Positions 1 to 11,521 of a stretch of 64,000 nucleotides of DNA are shown here, in pieces (position 1 is the stretch's first letter; each line of letters opens with the position of its first letter). The stretch comes from Rhynchopus euleeides (taxonomy: Eukaryota; Euglenozoa; Diplonemea; Diplonemida; Diplonemidae): positions 248,001-312,000 of the forward strand of contig OY723241.1 of assembly GCA_963210315.1 (NCBI GenBank). Reading direction: 5' to 3'. A program made the position numbers and the translations under genes. Under the pieces are notes generated by a model, which had not been told where the DNA came from, did no database searches, and worked only from the letters and a program-made list of their open reading frames with translations.

Positions 1-215
1 GGCCGCGTGTCCCCGGGTGAGCTGGGGGATGTCCCGCCCGCAGGTGCCTGGGTGGTGTCGGCGCTGACGGTCACCCGGAGGCCCTTCCCGGTGGGGGATG
101 CGGGCAGGTCAGCGGAGGGTGGCGTGGGGCTGGCCTCGGGCTCCGGCGCAGCGGCGGCGGCCGCGTGCGCGGGTTTTGCCTTCTTCGCATCGCCGCCTTT
201 GCTTTTCTTGCCCAT
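1..215 (-). CDS. 5' end of an unidentified gene, cut by the window edge
   Basis: An ATG at 215-213 opens a minus-strand frame that runs off the left edge. The protein starts MGKKSKGGDAKKAKP, followed by an alanine run and a Pro/Ser/Thr-rich stretch. It shows high G+C at third codon positions, like the other host genes. An in-frame TAG lies two codons upstream, so the start is well defined. The lysine-rich start followed by low complexity resembles a disordered N-terminal tail; Gly at position 2 would permit N-myristoylation, but I see nothing that proves it. Only 71 codons are visible and the function is unknown. The ATG lies 3 bases after an AG that follows a C-rich tract, as in several other genes here. 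Confidence 0.6.
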   Translation of the reverse strand, partial: MGKKSKGGDAKKAKPAHAAAAAAPEPEASPTPPSADLPASPTGKGLRVTVSADTTQAPAGGTSPSSPGDTR

Positions 216-218
216 TTT

Positions 219-250
219 CTAGCGGGGGGGGGGAGGAGGGGGTGGGGGAA
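219..250 (-). promoter_or_regulatory. Polypyrimidine tract plus AG, candidate splice acceptor
   Basis: Read on the minus strand this is a C/T-rich run ending CCCCGCTAG, with the AG at 220-219 just 3 bases before the ATG. It looks like a 3' splice site for trans-splicing or for a leader intron. There is no transcript evidence. Confidence 0.4.
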
Positions 251-911
251 GTTGGCCTCCCTTGGTGTGGTGGGGGAGTGTGATCTGCGCGTGGTGTGCG
301 CCACACCCGGGGTGGACAAACCTCGCGTGTTTTGCCTGAAGGTTGGTGTGAATGCTGCACGGGCAGAGCAACAAGGCAAGGTAGATTGTGTGTTGCCACC
401 CAAAGCACTGCCAGCTGTCAGTTTCACTGTGGCAAGCCTCTTGTTGTGTGTGAAAAAAATGCATCTATTCCAGCAGCAAGCGGGTGAGTGGGGTTTGTGG
501 TGTGTTTGTTGCCGCACAGCCATCGCAACAAGGGGATATTGGGGGGGGGGGGGCAGGGCTGTAAATAAGGTTTGGGGGTCAGGAGTCGGGAGTCGGTTAT
601 TTACAGTCACCTAAGGTACCTGGGGTGGGGGGCTGGGGGGGACGGGCGGTCTCAAACCCTACTCAATCCTGCACGCATCCTGTAGTACGGCCACCTCTGC
701 CGTGGAGAGTCCCATGGACCCTCCAGCAGTCGCCCACCATTCGGTCAGGGCGGACTGACTCAGCGCTTGCGGGGTCTTCCCGCGTGCGAGGTGGTCCGCG
801 AAGAAGCACGCGACGCACAGCGCCATGTTGGCTGTCCCAGCCAACCCCCCACTTCGCCCGCAGCGCCCCACACGCTGCGAGCACCTCACTCACGGCAGCA
901 GTATTTGGCTG
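251..911. other. Gene-free stretch
   Basis: I see no gene. The overlapping open frames change composition with each frame and show no motif. A short sequence around 365-405 (AACAAGGCAAGGTAGA) recurs near 11,850, so part of this is dispersed repeat. There is a G run at about 541-552. Confidence 0.4.
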
Positions 912-1141
912 CATAGCTCTCAGTATTTCCCGTGCATGCAGCGCATGCATCCACAAATTTTGTGGATGCATCCACACACAGCCTGGAGCTCCGAAGCCCT
1001 GCATGCAGGCCTGCCTGCAGTGGATGAATGCCTGTATGCCAAATCGAAAATCCATTTTTTTGACATTTTCGGGCATCCCTGGATGCCGTGGATGCATGCA
1101 TGGATGCATCCACACCATCCACGGCCCCACTGAGAGCTATG
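912..1141. mobile_element. 230-bp MITE-like element, 7-bp target duplication
   Basis: The ends are inverted copies of CATAGCTCTCAGT (912-924 and 1129-1141). The same 7 bases, TTGGCTG, lie immediately outside at 905-911 and 1142-1148. The inside is packed with GCATGCATCCAC-type palindromic words. It has no coding capacity, so it would be a non-autonomous DNA element. Confidence 0.7.
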
Positions 1142-1394
1142 TTGGCTGTGAGTCAAACACTACTGCCTCTACCTGAGGCATGTTTTGTGTCGCAACAGTT
1201 GCGTCACATGTGTGACGCATCTGTGTGGAGTGTGTGTGGTTGTGCACGTGTGCGCTGCGGTATGCTCAACCACCTGATGGGGGCGGAACACAACTCTTCT
1301 TGGGAGCTGCCAGGATCTGGCAAAAGGGGCGGGAAAGGGGCGCCGTATTCACAGCAGTGGTTTGGCAATGAACTCACCCCAGTTCAGAGACCGG

Positions 1395-1563
1395 TAATGA
1401 AGAAGATGACTGGGAGGCACACACCATGTCCCACCCAGCGGGACCCCCACACCCCCACCCACCCATCGGGACCCCCCCTCCTCGGGTGTTCCAAAAACCC
1501 TTTCTTTTGAATATTTGGAGTCTGTGCGGATCGCAGTGGGGTCATTTTGGCCATGGGGTGCCT
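1395..1563 (+). repeat. Partial single copy of the 190-bp repeat
   Basis: This stretch matches one unit of the tandem array at 12.9-13.9 kb: a GACTGGGAGGCA part, a CCCAGCGGGACCCCC part, CGGGTGTTCC, and finally a GTGGGGTCATTTTGG anchor at about 1,535-1,550. Confidence 0.6.
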
Positions 1564-1875
1564 AATACCGCACATTCCCTAAGGGAAGCAAGGCAACCCT
1601 CCCAATCCCAAAAAATCCGGCGCGAGTCGGGAGTCGGGAGTCGGCCTTATTTACACCCCTGGGGGGGGGGGGGGGGCGGCAGGGGGATGGGGGACGGGGG
1701 CCATGTCTTGGGTTGTCACATCGGCGAGAAGCTGCTTCCAAAAAACCCACCCACACTCCCCCCCCCCCTTTTTTTCCCCTGCATTGACAGGCCCGTAGGC
1801 AGCTGCGTCTACAATGCCCCCCCACCCCCCCCCCCCTCCCCCACCAGCACTTCCCACACATTTTTTTCCGCGGTA

Positions 1876-2240
1876 CCTGGGACCCCCCGTGTTTAAGTCC
1901 CCCCCCCTGGAGGCGATTTTCGGCCGGGGGGGACTTAAACACGGGGGGGGCGGACCTAAACACAGGGGGGGCTTAAACACGGGGGTGGCACAGTGGAGAC
2001 CAAGAAGACCTCTTCCTCTGCTGTCGTAGGGGGGTAATTCCGGTCCGGATGAACTTTTGGCACCCCACTTTTCGACTCTGACAGCACCTGGAGGGCCTAG
2101 GGGCCACCTGATGACCCTCCAGACCAGCCCACCCCCGTGTTTAGGTCCCCCTGTGTTTAAGTCCCCCCCCTGCCAGACCCCCAGGGGGGGACTTAAACAC
2201 GGGGGTAAGGGGGGGGGACTTATACACGGGGGGTCCCAGG
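1876..2240. mobile_element. 365-bp G/C-run MITE, copy 1
   Basis: It has inverted ends starting CCTGGGACCCCCCGTGT, flanked by TA on both sides. Inside are several copies of GGGGACTTAAACACGGGG in both orientations. Two nearly identical copies lie at 23,964-24,326 and 42,628-42,991, also flanked by TA. TA duplication and no coding capacity suggest a Tc1/mariner-type MITE (inference). The near identity of the three copies implies recent movement. Confidence 0.85.
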
Positions 2241-2244
2241 TACC

Positions 2245-5168
2245 GAAAAAAAATCCCCCCCCGCCCCCCGCGCCCCCCATCTCCATCTGATCTGCCCCAG
2301 CCACGCGCCTGCCTGGGCCGACACAAGATGCTCCAAAAAAATGGCCACCCCTATTTTGTGTTCTTGGCAGCGCTCTGCGTCAAGACCAGTGCCAGAGGCC
2401 ACGAGAACTACTTTTATAATCGTAGTGCATGTGGGCATCAGACTGTTAGGACCTGGTCTTGCGGGATTTGTTGGGGGGGGGGAGGGGGGTGATAGGTAAT
2501 GGCTTTGACCACTGCTGCATCGTCTCACCCGGCAGGTCAACAGCACTGCCAGCTGCACTGTCATTTTGTTTAAACAACAGTTCACATCCAGCGAACTCAG
2601 ACAGCCGTCGCGGGAACTCAGACAGCCGCTCTCGCAAGGCGGCAGACCGCCTCCAAACAATTGACGCCATTCAATGCGCTGCTGTTCATTTGTTGCCACT
2701 GTCCCCCCTCCGCCCCCCCTCTTTCCACGGGCCATCTCATCCACTGTTGGAGTGTATAAGTTTTTTTTTGCATCGCTTTGCACCCTAGCGAAGACGTAGG
2801 TAGCCATCCCAGGGGGTGTGCCAAGGCTTTTCTGGAAGTGCTGCTTGCGGCGCTTTTTTCGTATGGTAGCCGTGCAACCCTTGCGCCCGAGTGGGCCGGG
2901 GGAAAGATGGACTGATGTTACTTTCGGGCATATCCCTTCAAACAGAATGGCTGTGTGGTATTTGCTGATTTTTTTAAAAAAATGACGAGCAAGAAGGCGG
3001 TGGCCTCAAGAGAGGAAGTGGGGGGGGGGGGGGGATCAAAAAGGCAGGATGCTCTACTCATTTTCTTCTTCTTCTCCTTCTCCTTCTTCGAACGCAGATC
3101 ACCACCATGTTCACAATGTTCTGCACAGCAGCTAAAATTCCTGATTTGCGTTCTATGACCTCCCAACAAAGTAAATGCCGCGGGCCGGGGGGTGTAGGGG
3201 TGGCAAGATTAGGAAACAGGACGTGGGGTGGGGTGGGGTGGGGAGAGGGAAGGGGAATGGGAATGGGAAGGGGGGGGGGGGTATAGGGTATTTACACCAC
3301 AGACAAAGCCGCCACACACACAAAAGATCCTCGGGGATAAATTGAAAACCCGCCCCACCCGCCCCACGATACAAAGAAAATACTGCCGGTTTTGCCTCTC
3401 TCATTTACCAAACGGGGAAACATGAAAGCAGTTGTTTTGCTGTCCACTCCCCAAGAGACACAGTTAAACCAAGACGTAGTAGACGGCTGGTTTTGCCGTC
3501 TCCCTCCTGCTTGCTGCACACAGATGAGAGAATATCGAACCCGTTTCTGCGAGATTGCAGAGTTCCAGCGACTGTATAGACCAGCCCTGAACTACTTTTC
3601 GTTTTGAGTGCACACTTGTGTATGCTGGGTACGAGCCCCTGTGAAGTGGCATGGAGGTGCTAAATTTCCAAAGAAAACAGCACCCGTCGTACGATTTTCC
3701 ACACTCCTTCATGACAAAATCTCTCCTTATTTATTTTGGAATTTTCCTTTGGAAATCGCCTTTGCCGCTGCTGCCAGAGCAGCGGGTAACTCTTGCCATA
3801 CGCCCAAATCATTCTGAAAGGGCATGGAGCAGGTGTGCGTGCAACAGACATCACACCCACGAGCAGAACGTGCACCTGGTGCAATCGGCACTGTTGCGCG
3901 CGCGCGCGCGAGCCCCGTTGCAGAGAGGGGGGGGGGGGTAGTGAAGAGAGGGGGGGAAGGGAGAGGGCGATGAAAGCTCATCTTTTTGTATGATTTTGAC
4001 CGGGTGGCGGGGGGGGGGGGGGGGGGGGGGGGGGGGGAGGGGGGGAGGGAGGGTGTGTGATAAGGGTGGTGGGGAAGTAGAGAAAAGTACTGCATACAGA
4101 GTCGACCTCTCCCGTCGCTCGTTGTGCAGTGGGGACAGCGTCCGAGATCTGGTGCCATGCTCGGCCTGTGTTGCCTTGACGGGGCGGGGAGAGGGGGTGA
4201 TTGGGAGGGTGGAGTTTGTTTACTGTATTCTGCACTTTATAAGAAGAGAGCGAGGCCACACATACACACACACAGGGGGTGGGCTAGGACCCGTGCAGGG
4301 TTAACCCACCTAAAAAGTGATCAACACACACACACACGCCGGCACCCTCGCCCCCCTCCCCGCGACTCTCCCGAAACCATATTCGCAGCCTGCCTGCACT
4401 GCAGCCTTGCTGTGATGACCGGGGTGGGGAAAGGCGTAGCGGTGCAACAAAAGACAAATGACCCACAATAATCTGCCAGAACCACTCGTCTACTTTTTTT
4501 CCTCAGACATAATGGCCTATGCCTCACACGTGTCCATCCGACATGGGGATATTTTTTTTGAACGACTTGCACAATTTTCTTTGGCCCGTGTTCGCAGCGC
4601 CCCCCCCCCCCCCCCCTGGTGAGCGAGGGGCTGCTGTTTCGCGTGTTCTTCTGGCCGCCACCTTTTCCCTTGTTTCGAAGCCCCCCCCCCCCCTCTGCCC
4701 TTTTCCAAATAAAATCAAAAAGGTTCCTTTTCCTGAACAACAGATTCCAACTAATCACCACCTGCAACCCAAAAAGGCTGTGCTCTGCACGCACACAGTT
4801 ATAAAAACACCAAAATTGCAGCCCATTCCGCTTGGTGCTGCTCTCCTCTCAACATTTTGTTGCATTGCACCACTGTCCTCCTCTTTTATTATTTTGAACA
4901 AAGCCAGCGCTCAATCGATAGACACTGCCGTTTCGAAGACACGGCCATTCATCGCCGAAAAACTCTCTCTCTAGACATTTTGTTGCATTGCACGGCAAAG
5001 GGTTACTGTTTCATCACGAATCGTGGAGCTCCCGCCGTGTTAACTCTGGTGGCACGGCAACCCCACTGCCTCGAGGGGCAGTTTGCCCCACTGTACACAC
5101 ACAGCGTCACCGCCTGGAGCGATGGGGGGACTGCCATGGACATGAGGACCCCAAAAATAACGTTGGTG
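2245..5168. other. Gene-free stretch rich in G and C homopolymers
   Basis: No open frame here has a recognisable domain. Notable features are a G run of 29 bases at 4,009-4,037, a CGCGCGCGCG tract near 3,900, CA tracts near 4,260 and 4,325, and C runs near 4,600 and 4,680. All frames crossing these runs look like low-complexity shadows. Confidence 0.4.
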
Positions 5169-5246
5169 CATTGTTGCAGCACACACCACGCTAGCTATGC
5201 TGCACGCCCACCTCCGGGCGGCACCGAGTTGGACCCCCACAGGTAG
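5169..5246 (+). pseudogene. Fragment related to the Cys/His-rich gene at 38.5 kb
   Basis: The frame encodes HCCSTHHASYAARPPPGG followed by TELDPHR and a stop. It matches the C-terminal part of the small protein at 38,518-38,808 (HCCGTHHAGYASRPPRSG, then TELAPH), and the DNA is similar too. The upstream half of that protein is not seen here, and the orientation is opposite to the host genes. It is most simply a displaced fragment or a lone exon of a related gene. Confidence 0.5.
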
Positions 5247-6184
5247 GGCTGTGAGGGGGAGGCGGGCGGCAGGTGTGCCGCGATCCACGCACCTCCAAAA
5301 AAAACGTGGTCAACAACACACGCACGTAGGTTTCTTTGCAAGCAAAGAGAACGCACCAGGGGGAGGGCCTGCTGCCATGCCAGACCTCTGCGTGCACACC
5401 CTACCACACTGCGGCCCGATGCACACACGCACGGCAACAAGTTTTACCGACCGAACTGTGATGCTGTCCTCCGCACACACTTGTTGTTTTTTTAAAGTTG
5501 TTTTGCTGCACCGTGCCTTCTCAGGCGTTTGACACCCCCGACGCTCCCCGCTATGCCAGGGGAGGGGGGGGGACCCCCCCCCCCCTCCCCCCCACCGCTG
5601 CAGCTGCAGCAGGTCTGGCATTGCAGTCGGAACCAACGCTGTCAACTGACTTGTCCCGAAAGCCGCACCACCGATCACCTCTGGGGGCAACCTCCACGCA
5701 GGGGTCTCTTACACTTGAGAGAGAGAGAGAGAAAGCAAACACCCCGCAGTGGGAAAACACAACACACACGCACACACCCGAGACACAATAAGGGAATCCG
5801 TCCAAATGCCCCCCGCCACACCTCCCCCCCCCCCCCCCCAGCAATCACATAATAAACAATAACGGGTGGGAGAGAGACGGGTGAGCGCGTGGTCAAACTC
5901 TGGTGACGGGCGGGATGTGGGGTGGCACAAAGTCGAGAGGGAGAAGGGGGGAAAGCACACAGATACCGATTGTATGGATGTGGTGTTTTGTTAGGTCAGA
6001 AGATCTGCTTGTTTACTACGATCAAGGGGGGGGAGTGGAGGGAGAGAGCCTTTGCACGGGGGGGGGGGGGGGGTTGCCGAAAACGGTGCGCCTGTTTTTT
6101 TAAGATGCACTTCCTCCTATACTATTATCTGTAGGAGGAGAGAGAGAGAAGCCGAATTTATGCCTAAAAGATCTGATAGAAGAC
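5247..6184. other. Gene-free stretch
   Basis: I see no supported gene. There are C runs near 5,575 and 5,830, a GA tract near 5,720, and G runs near 6,030 and 6,060. Confidence 0.35.
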
Positions 6185-6214
6185 CCACCACCACCACCAC
6201 CACCACCACCACCA
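6185..6214 (+). repeat. (CCA)n microsatellite
   Basis: About ten CCA triplets in a row. Confidence 0.85.
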
Positions 6215-6411
6215 CAACACCCCCACCCCTCCCATCCCCAACAAACAAACAAGAGCTTAAAAATCAAAAAGTCAAAGAAGCGCTAGCTCTCCATGGCAGG
6301 GTTGCTGGAGAACAGGCACAGGGGTGGGGAGGAGTGAGCGGGCTTGCGGAAGGTGAGATGGAAAGGGTTTCTGATAACCCCGGGGGGGCGGCAGCAGCAA
6401 GTGACACGGTC

Positions 6412-6572
<161 letters not shown>

Positions 6573-7020
6573 GGGGGGGGGGGGGTGGATTGTATTTGTT
6601 TCCGCCACGTGGAAGTCGTCATGTCGCATCCCCTCTGGTGAGGGGGGGGGGGGGGGGCGCTGTTTCGGGTTGTTCTGTCCTGGCGACTCCGCACGCCTTG
6701 ACTCTGCCGACTCCTTCCACTGAAGCAGCCACATGGCACTTCTAGTTTCTTTTTGTACGAACGGATGCCCGCTAAGTGCATGTATGCAGGGGGGAGGGCG
6801 CTGTGTGTGCTCCAAAATATAAACGACACATTCTGAAAAAAAATGCACTGCGCGAAGGTGAAGGTTCGGGGGGGCGAGAGGGTTGCGTGGCGGTGGCTTG
6901 AATGCGCAACATGCGCTGGAAACAGAACAGAAAGAAGGGAAAGAACCGACGGTGGGGGGTGATGCTGCCCGGATGGGTGGGTTGGCACCATTTTGTAGTG
7001 CCTGTTAGGAATCGTATATA

Positions 7021-8209
7021 TGGGTTCGTTCATAAACACCCCCCCCCAGATTGGGCCTTTTAGCCATTTTTGGGCGAAAATTGGGGGAAATCGCATTCAC
7101 CACCCTCGCAACCACCCTCGAGGTGGGAAAACAGGTTCGGGGGCACTTGGGAGGCCTTTTTTCGGCCATTTTTGTGCAAAAGACCCATAATCATGAGGAG
7201 AATGTATCATTTTTCCACGCTCCATTAGGCCGTCTCTGCGACTCTCCTGCCTTCTGGTATTTACCCGGACCAGAGCACATGTCATCCACGAGGGAACCAG
7301 GGACTCCTTTGATAGGGGCTTCGTTCGTTGCGCCTCCATTGACGTCGATACAGTTGCCAGAGTTGCGCCAGAGTGTCAGACCCCTAACAAAAGTCAGAAT
7401 GAACCATCAGAATGGAGCAAATCCTGCAGTTCCTCCCCGACGTGTGGTGGTCCTACTGGCTGCGGCAGATGTTTTCACTCCGTCTGGGGGCTGCCCTCCC
7501 GAGTGTAGTAGCCACCAGTCGAATGGCCTTGTGTGACACATGTAATTGGTCGTCGAGCTGTGCAGATGATACCCGTCTTTCACCACACTCGTCCGCCACC
7601 GTCTGGTTATACCAGACAGTGTCCTTCCAAAGCTGCAATGAGCGCAGGTAGATGCCTGATTTGCGGGACCCTCATCTGTGCATCCGAATCAGCACACCGT
7701 CGAACACTGGTTCGTATCGATGTTGTCCTCTGTGAATCGTAGTGGGTCGACCGCCGGGGCTCACCCTTGCCTCGAGAACACCCTGTACCTACGGGCATGT
7801 TACACTCTTCTGACTATCCGTCATCCCGGAACCCGTGGACGACGTGGCGTTTGCTCTCCAGGTCGAAGTCCTGTCATCTGCTGAATGATGCTCGGTGCCA
7901 GCATACCGAGACACTGACTACGACCACTCCGCGAGCAAGCTGATCCCTCATCTGTTTCGTCGAACGAAGACTTACGCCGATTTCGGCAGCTCTTTTGTGA
8001 TCCGGTACCAGGCTCGCGAGAAGGCATTTTTCCCCATTTCTCATGCCAATGAGAGAGCAAAATGGACTCCGGGGTCCCCCGTGGCCCCCCCGGACCCCCC
8101 GAAGTGCAGGTGGGGGGCAGACGAGGGTGGTGAATGCGATTATTCCCAATTTTTGGCCAAAAATGGCTAAAAGGCCCAATCTGGGGGGGGGTGTTTATGA
8201 ACGAAGCCA
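7021..8209. mobile_element. TA-flanked element with ~85-bp terminal inverted repeats
   Basis: The left end TGGGTTCGTTCATAAACA and the right end (reverse complement TGGCTTCGTTCATAAACA) continue inward as inverted copies through the C run, ATTGGGCC, TTAGCCATTTTTGG and CGCATTCACCACCCTCG. TA lies outside both ends. The middle (about 7,150-8,100) has no recognisable coding sequence. It has the same general design as the elements at 25,492, 27,729 and 61,127. Confidence 0.7.
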
Positions 8210-8538
8210 TATCTCTGTGGTGGGGGGGGGGGGGGGGGGGTCCCGACACCTCATCACGGCGCTGAAGTAACCACTGTTACAAGTGGTTTTACAAGTGGTT
8301 TACATGTAAAAATTTTTACATGTAAATTTACAAGTGGCACTTGTAAAATTACATGTGCCACTTGTAAATTTTACAAGTGGTACATGTAAAATTACATGTG
8401 CCACTTGTCATTTACGAGCTTTCCTTAACACTGGCGAGCCGTGTTGTTCCATTTGTTTATCCCCCGCGACCCCAGACCAGCACATACCCTGCTGCACACA
8501 CACACCCTCACTTACAAAAGGACCTTTGCACCTCCAAC

Positions 8539-9289
8539 ATGAGCAAGAGAACGGCAACCACAACACCGACGCGCAACAGCAAGCGGACGAAGAGCGGAGA
8601 TCTGGGGAAGGAGGATGAGCGGCATGAAAGCCAGCTGCAGCAGCTTGTGGAGGACTTTGTGGCCCTGTACACCACCAGGAAGACGGGGGAGGTGTTAAAA
8701 CACACGGTGTTGAAGGAGATGCTGCAGAAGGTGCTGGTGACCACCATCCCCCCCAAGAGTGGAGTGATAACAACGGTGCTGAAACGCAAATACGATGCGC
8801 TGGCTTCCTACAAGTCGCTGAAGGATGTTTCCGGCGACCTGTACACGGTTCGGATCGAAGGAAGCCGTGAGATGGCCATCCACGGCATCGCGCTGAAGCC
8901 CTTCCCCACGCCAACGCAGAAGAAGTCGGAGGGTTTCGCGCGCCTCAAGCTGGTGGTGGAGGACCTGGACAGCATGGATATGGTCAAGATGTACAAGGCA
9001 TCGGCACAAGCCTCCACATCCGAGACGCGTCCGAAGAATAAGGCAGTGGCGGCGGTGGCGGGCGATGCAGCACATCGTTGTGGGCGAGCACGACCAGGAG
9101 ACCGGGCGCTACTATAGCGTCATCGTCGAGAATGGCTTCGCCAAGCTGGTGACGGCGACGCTGGAAGGGGTGCAGGTCGACTACACCTTCTACAGGGACC
9201 GTCCTTCGGACCAGTGTGAGCCAGGTGAATACAGCGGCTCGCTCGTTGTGCCGCCTCCGCATTTTGTGGATTCAAGCAGAAATCGGTGA
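8539..9289 (+). pseudogene. N-terminal part of the transposon protein (frame-disrupted)
   Basis: An ATG at 8,539 opens MSKRTATTTPTRNSKRTKSG, a basic, nuclear-localisation-like start. A compact, possibly helical domain follows (QLVEDFVALYTTRKTG, then VLKEMLQKVLVTTIPPKSG and VLKRKYDALASYKSLK). Near 9,050-9,065 the protein-like sequence moves to another frame (HIVVGEHDQETGRYYSVIV), then moves again near 9,225-9,276, where GTGAAT and TTCAAG could be intron borders. The region lies just inside the left subterminal array, so it is the 5' part of the transposon gene. I do not recognise a named family. It is either an intron-bearing gene or a frameshifted relic; the first shift, in a G-rich stretch, looks like a mutation. 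Confidence 0.55.
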
Positions 9290-10602
9290 AATCATTCGAC
9301 AACACAGGGCAGAGTTGGGCATGTCTCTGCGCGACTGTGAACGGCTGGGCTCACTCGTTCGCAGAGAGACAGGGATCTCGATGGGGCTTTCATACCCCCT
9401 CCTCGTAAAGCATGAAGCTCCCCTCCGGCTGATGACGCCCTCTCTGCTAGGGAACATGCGGGGGTGCCTCGAGTTTCTGCTGAGGGCTTTCCCCATCCGC
9501 TCGGGTCGCCCCCCACCAACAGTCATGGTCACGGGTGATGGCTACACACCCGGTAGCCTTCAAGGAAAGAGCAGGCAGCGACTGGCAATCGCATTGACGG
9601 ACGGGATCACCGCGTCCCGCTTTCTGACAGTGTGTGACCGCCACAAGCCCCTGTTCTACGAATGGTGGATGCTCCATGCCTTGAGGCAGATTGTGGCAGT
9701 TCAGAAGGGGATCTTCACGAAGGGGCCTTGCTCCTTTTCCATCACCCAGTTCCGGCTTGGGGGTGACCACTTAGAGTTGTGGTCACTCTTCAAAGGTGTA
9801 GGTGGGACAGGGCATCGTTCTGCCTTCTGCCTTACAGGAATCGACGAGCGTTTGGAGTACCTGCATGACTGCCACCGCTGTAATATCCAAGAGATGGATG
9901 CCGCAGGATTCACTTGTAGCATCGCTTCAAAATTCTCGAATCCTGTCTACACCGTGACGCCCCCCCCTTCACGACACGAAAGGTGTCATGCGCCTCATTC
10001 TACGTACGCTGCCGGGATCAAAAGTGGTGGAGGAAACCATCCTTGGAAAAGTGGGCAAAAAGTTCACTGGGAAGCACGCAAGAGAGATACTCGCTGCTTT
10101 GAAGGCCATCACCGTGGGGAATCAGCGGACATTGTGCTGCGCAATGCAATCACTGATCTTCTTCCGCTACCAAGACATACCAGTGCGATACTTCTCAACA
10201 GGTTCCTGCCGCAAAGAGTTTCTATTCGCTGTGATCAGCTATCATGTGCTGATTTTCTTGTTGGAGTGGGCAAATCCCGGGATCACTCGCTCGGCATATG
10301 CTCATTCTCTCGAACACTGGTTTGATGAGCAGGATGCGCACAGGGTCACCGTCTCCGACGAGCTCTTCGAACAGGGCAACGGTGAGCGCAAGAGGTGGAC
10401 ACGTGGGGGATCCCCGCAGACGATGGAGTGTGATCTGCAGATCTATGAACTGAAACAGAAACACTTCACGGATGAAAATACCGTGCGCAAAGTGCCTCCA
10501 CTGACTCCTACCATCGGCGAGCGGCCCCAAATATTATCTTACGATTCCATGCGCCTGTGCAGGTGTGTGATCACTCACAATGATACGTGGCTCAAGTATC
10601 AT
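9276..10602 (+). pseudogene. DDE/RNase H-like transposase core, frameshifted
   Basis: The first frame contains VMVTGDGYTPGS (candidate first acidic residue) and LGGDHLELWSLFKGVGGTGH, then SAFCL. The pattern G-D-x-x-x-L ... G-x-x-G ... C-L is seen in several eukaryotic cut-and-paste transposases. At a run of eight C near 9,960-9,967 the frame shifts by one base. The new frame reads PLHDTKGVMRLILRTLPGSK and continues in a helical style to 10,602. An in-frame TAG at 10,603-10,605 is followed by more plausible sequence in the same frame (LLVNWWSAWTNLASGHMC). A 39-bp GT...AG interval (10,567-10,605) could instead be a very small intron. The shift in a homopolymer could be mutation or assembly error. 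The superfamily is not assigned. Confidence 0.6.
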
Positions 10603-10605
10603 TAG

Positions 10606-11171
10606 CTGCTCGTCAATTGGTGGTCCGCTTGGACAAACTTGGCCTCGGGTCACATGTGCGCCGCAGAGATGGTCACGGACAAACATTTCAGGCAGAACCC
10701 GGCAACAACGGCGATGTTTTCCTGGTTTGCATCTGTGACGAAGAACCCTGGGAGGTGACGGAGGTGACGCCCCCTGCACAAGGAACCACCGACGGGGAGG
10801 AGGCTGGTGATGGCGGCAACCTTGCGAGTGACGGCAATAGCGGCGAGGCTGGTGATGATGATGATGATGATGGCGACGAGACATCCGCCACAGAAGAGTA
10901 TAGCTGCGTTGTTTGCCCTGACAAGAGCTTCGCGCGGGTTTACGGGCTCTACGCCCACTACGACGGACAGCACCGGCCGAGGGCGCAGTGTGAATGTCGA
11001 GTGTCTTGCCCCTTGTGTGAGAAAACGGTGTTCAGAAGTGGACTTAGCCAACACGCCCTCTACGTCCACCAGGATGAGCTGGACATCACGACCTGCCCTG
11101 TGTGTCTGCAGGAGTTTGCTTCACAAGAACTGAGGGATATGCACATGTCGGACGAACACCCTGCAGTCTGA
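10606..11171 (+). pseudogene. Acidic segment and three C2H2 zinc fingers of the transposon protein
   Basis: One frame reads through an acidic stretch (a run of six Asp near 10,853-10,870) into three Cys2-His2 fingers: CVVCPDKSF...HYDGQH, CPLCEKTVF...HALYVH and CPVCLQEF...HMSDEH. Each has C-x2-C, 11-13 residues, then H-x4-H. The stop is at 11,169-11,171, about 170 bases before the right subterminal array, so this is the C-terminal end of the transposon gene. Fingers of this kind would bind DNA, plausibly the subterminal words. How it joins the upstream core is unclear because the frames differ; a splice near 10,745-10,770 (GGAGGTGACG) is possible. There is no in-frame ATG that I trust. Confidence 0.6.
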
Positions 11172-11521
11172 AAAAATGAGACTCGTCGTCGGCACAAAAT
11201 ACAATCAGTCCACTCGATCCGATCTCGACAGCTGTTGCATTGCACTCCCACCGTTTGCTGGTCATTTCTCCCCCCTCCTTGCCACTCCGCTTGCCAAAAA
11301 ACCCCCCATCACAGTGTAGAGTATGAAGGAAACCGCGGAGATGACAAGTGGCACATGTCATTTACATGTAAAATTACAAGTACCACTTGTAAAAGTTACA
11401 AGTGGCACTTGTAATTTTACATGTGGTACTTGTAATTTTACAAGTGGCACTTGTAACCATTTTTCACTTGTAATTTTACATGTAAAACCACTTGTAATGT
11501 AATTTACTTCAGCGCCGTGAT

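Larger units (their letters stand above)
8253..11521 (+). mobile_element. DNA transposon with a broken transposase gene
   Basis: The ends are perfect inverted copies of ATCACGGCGCTGAAGTAA. Inside both ends are dense arrays of ACTTGTAA and ACATGTAA words (8,277-8,410 and 11,345-11,505), probably transposase-binding sites. The interior encodes, left to right, a basic N-terminal protein part, an RNase H-fold-like transposase core, and an acidic segment with three C2H2 zinc fingers, now in several frames. I could not identify a clean target-site duplication or assign a superfamily. Confidence 0.85.
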
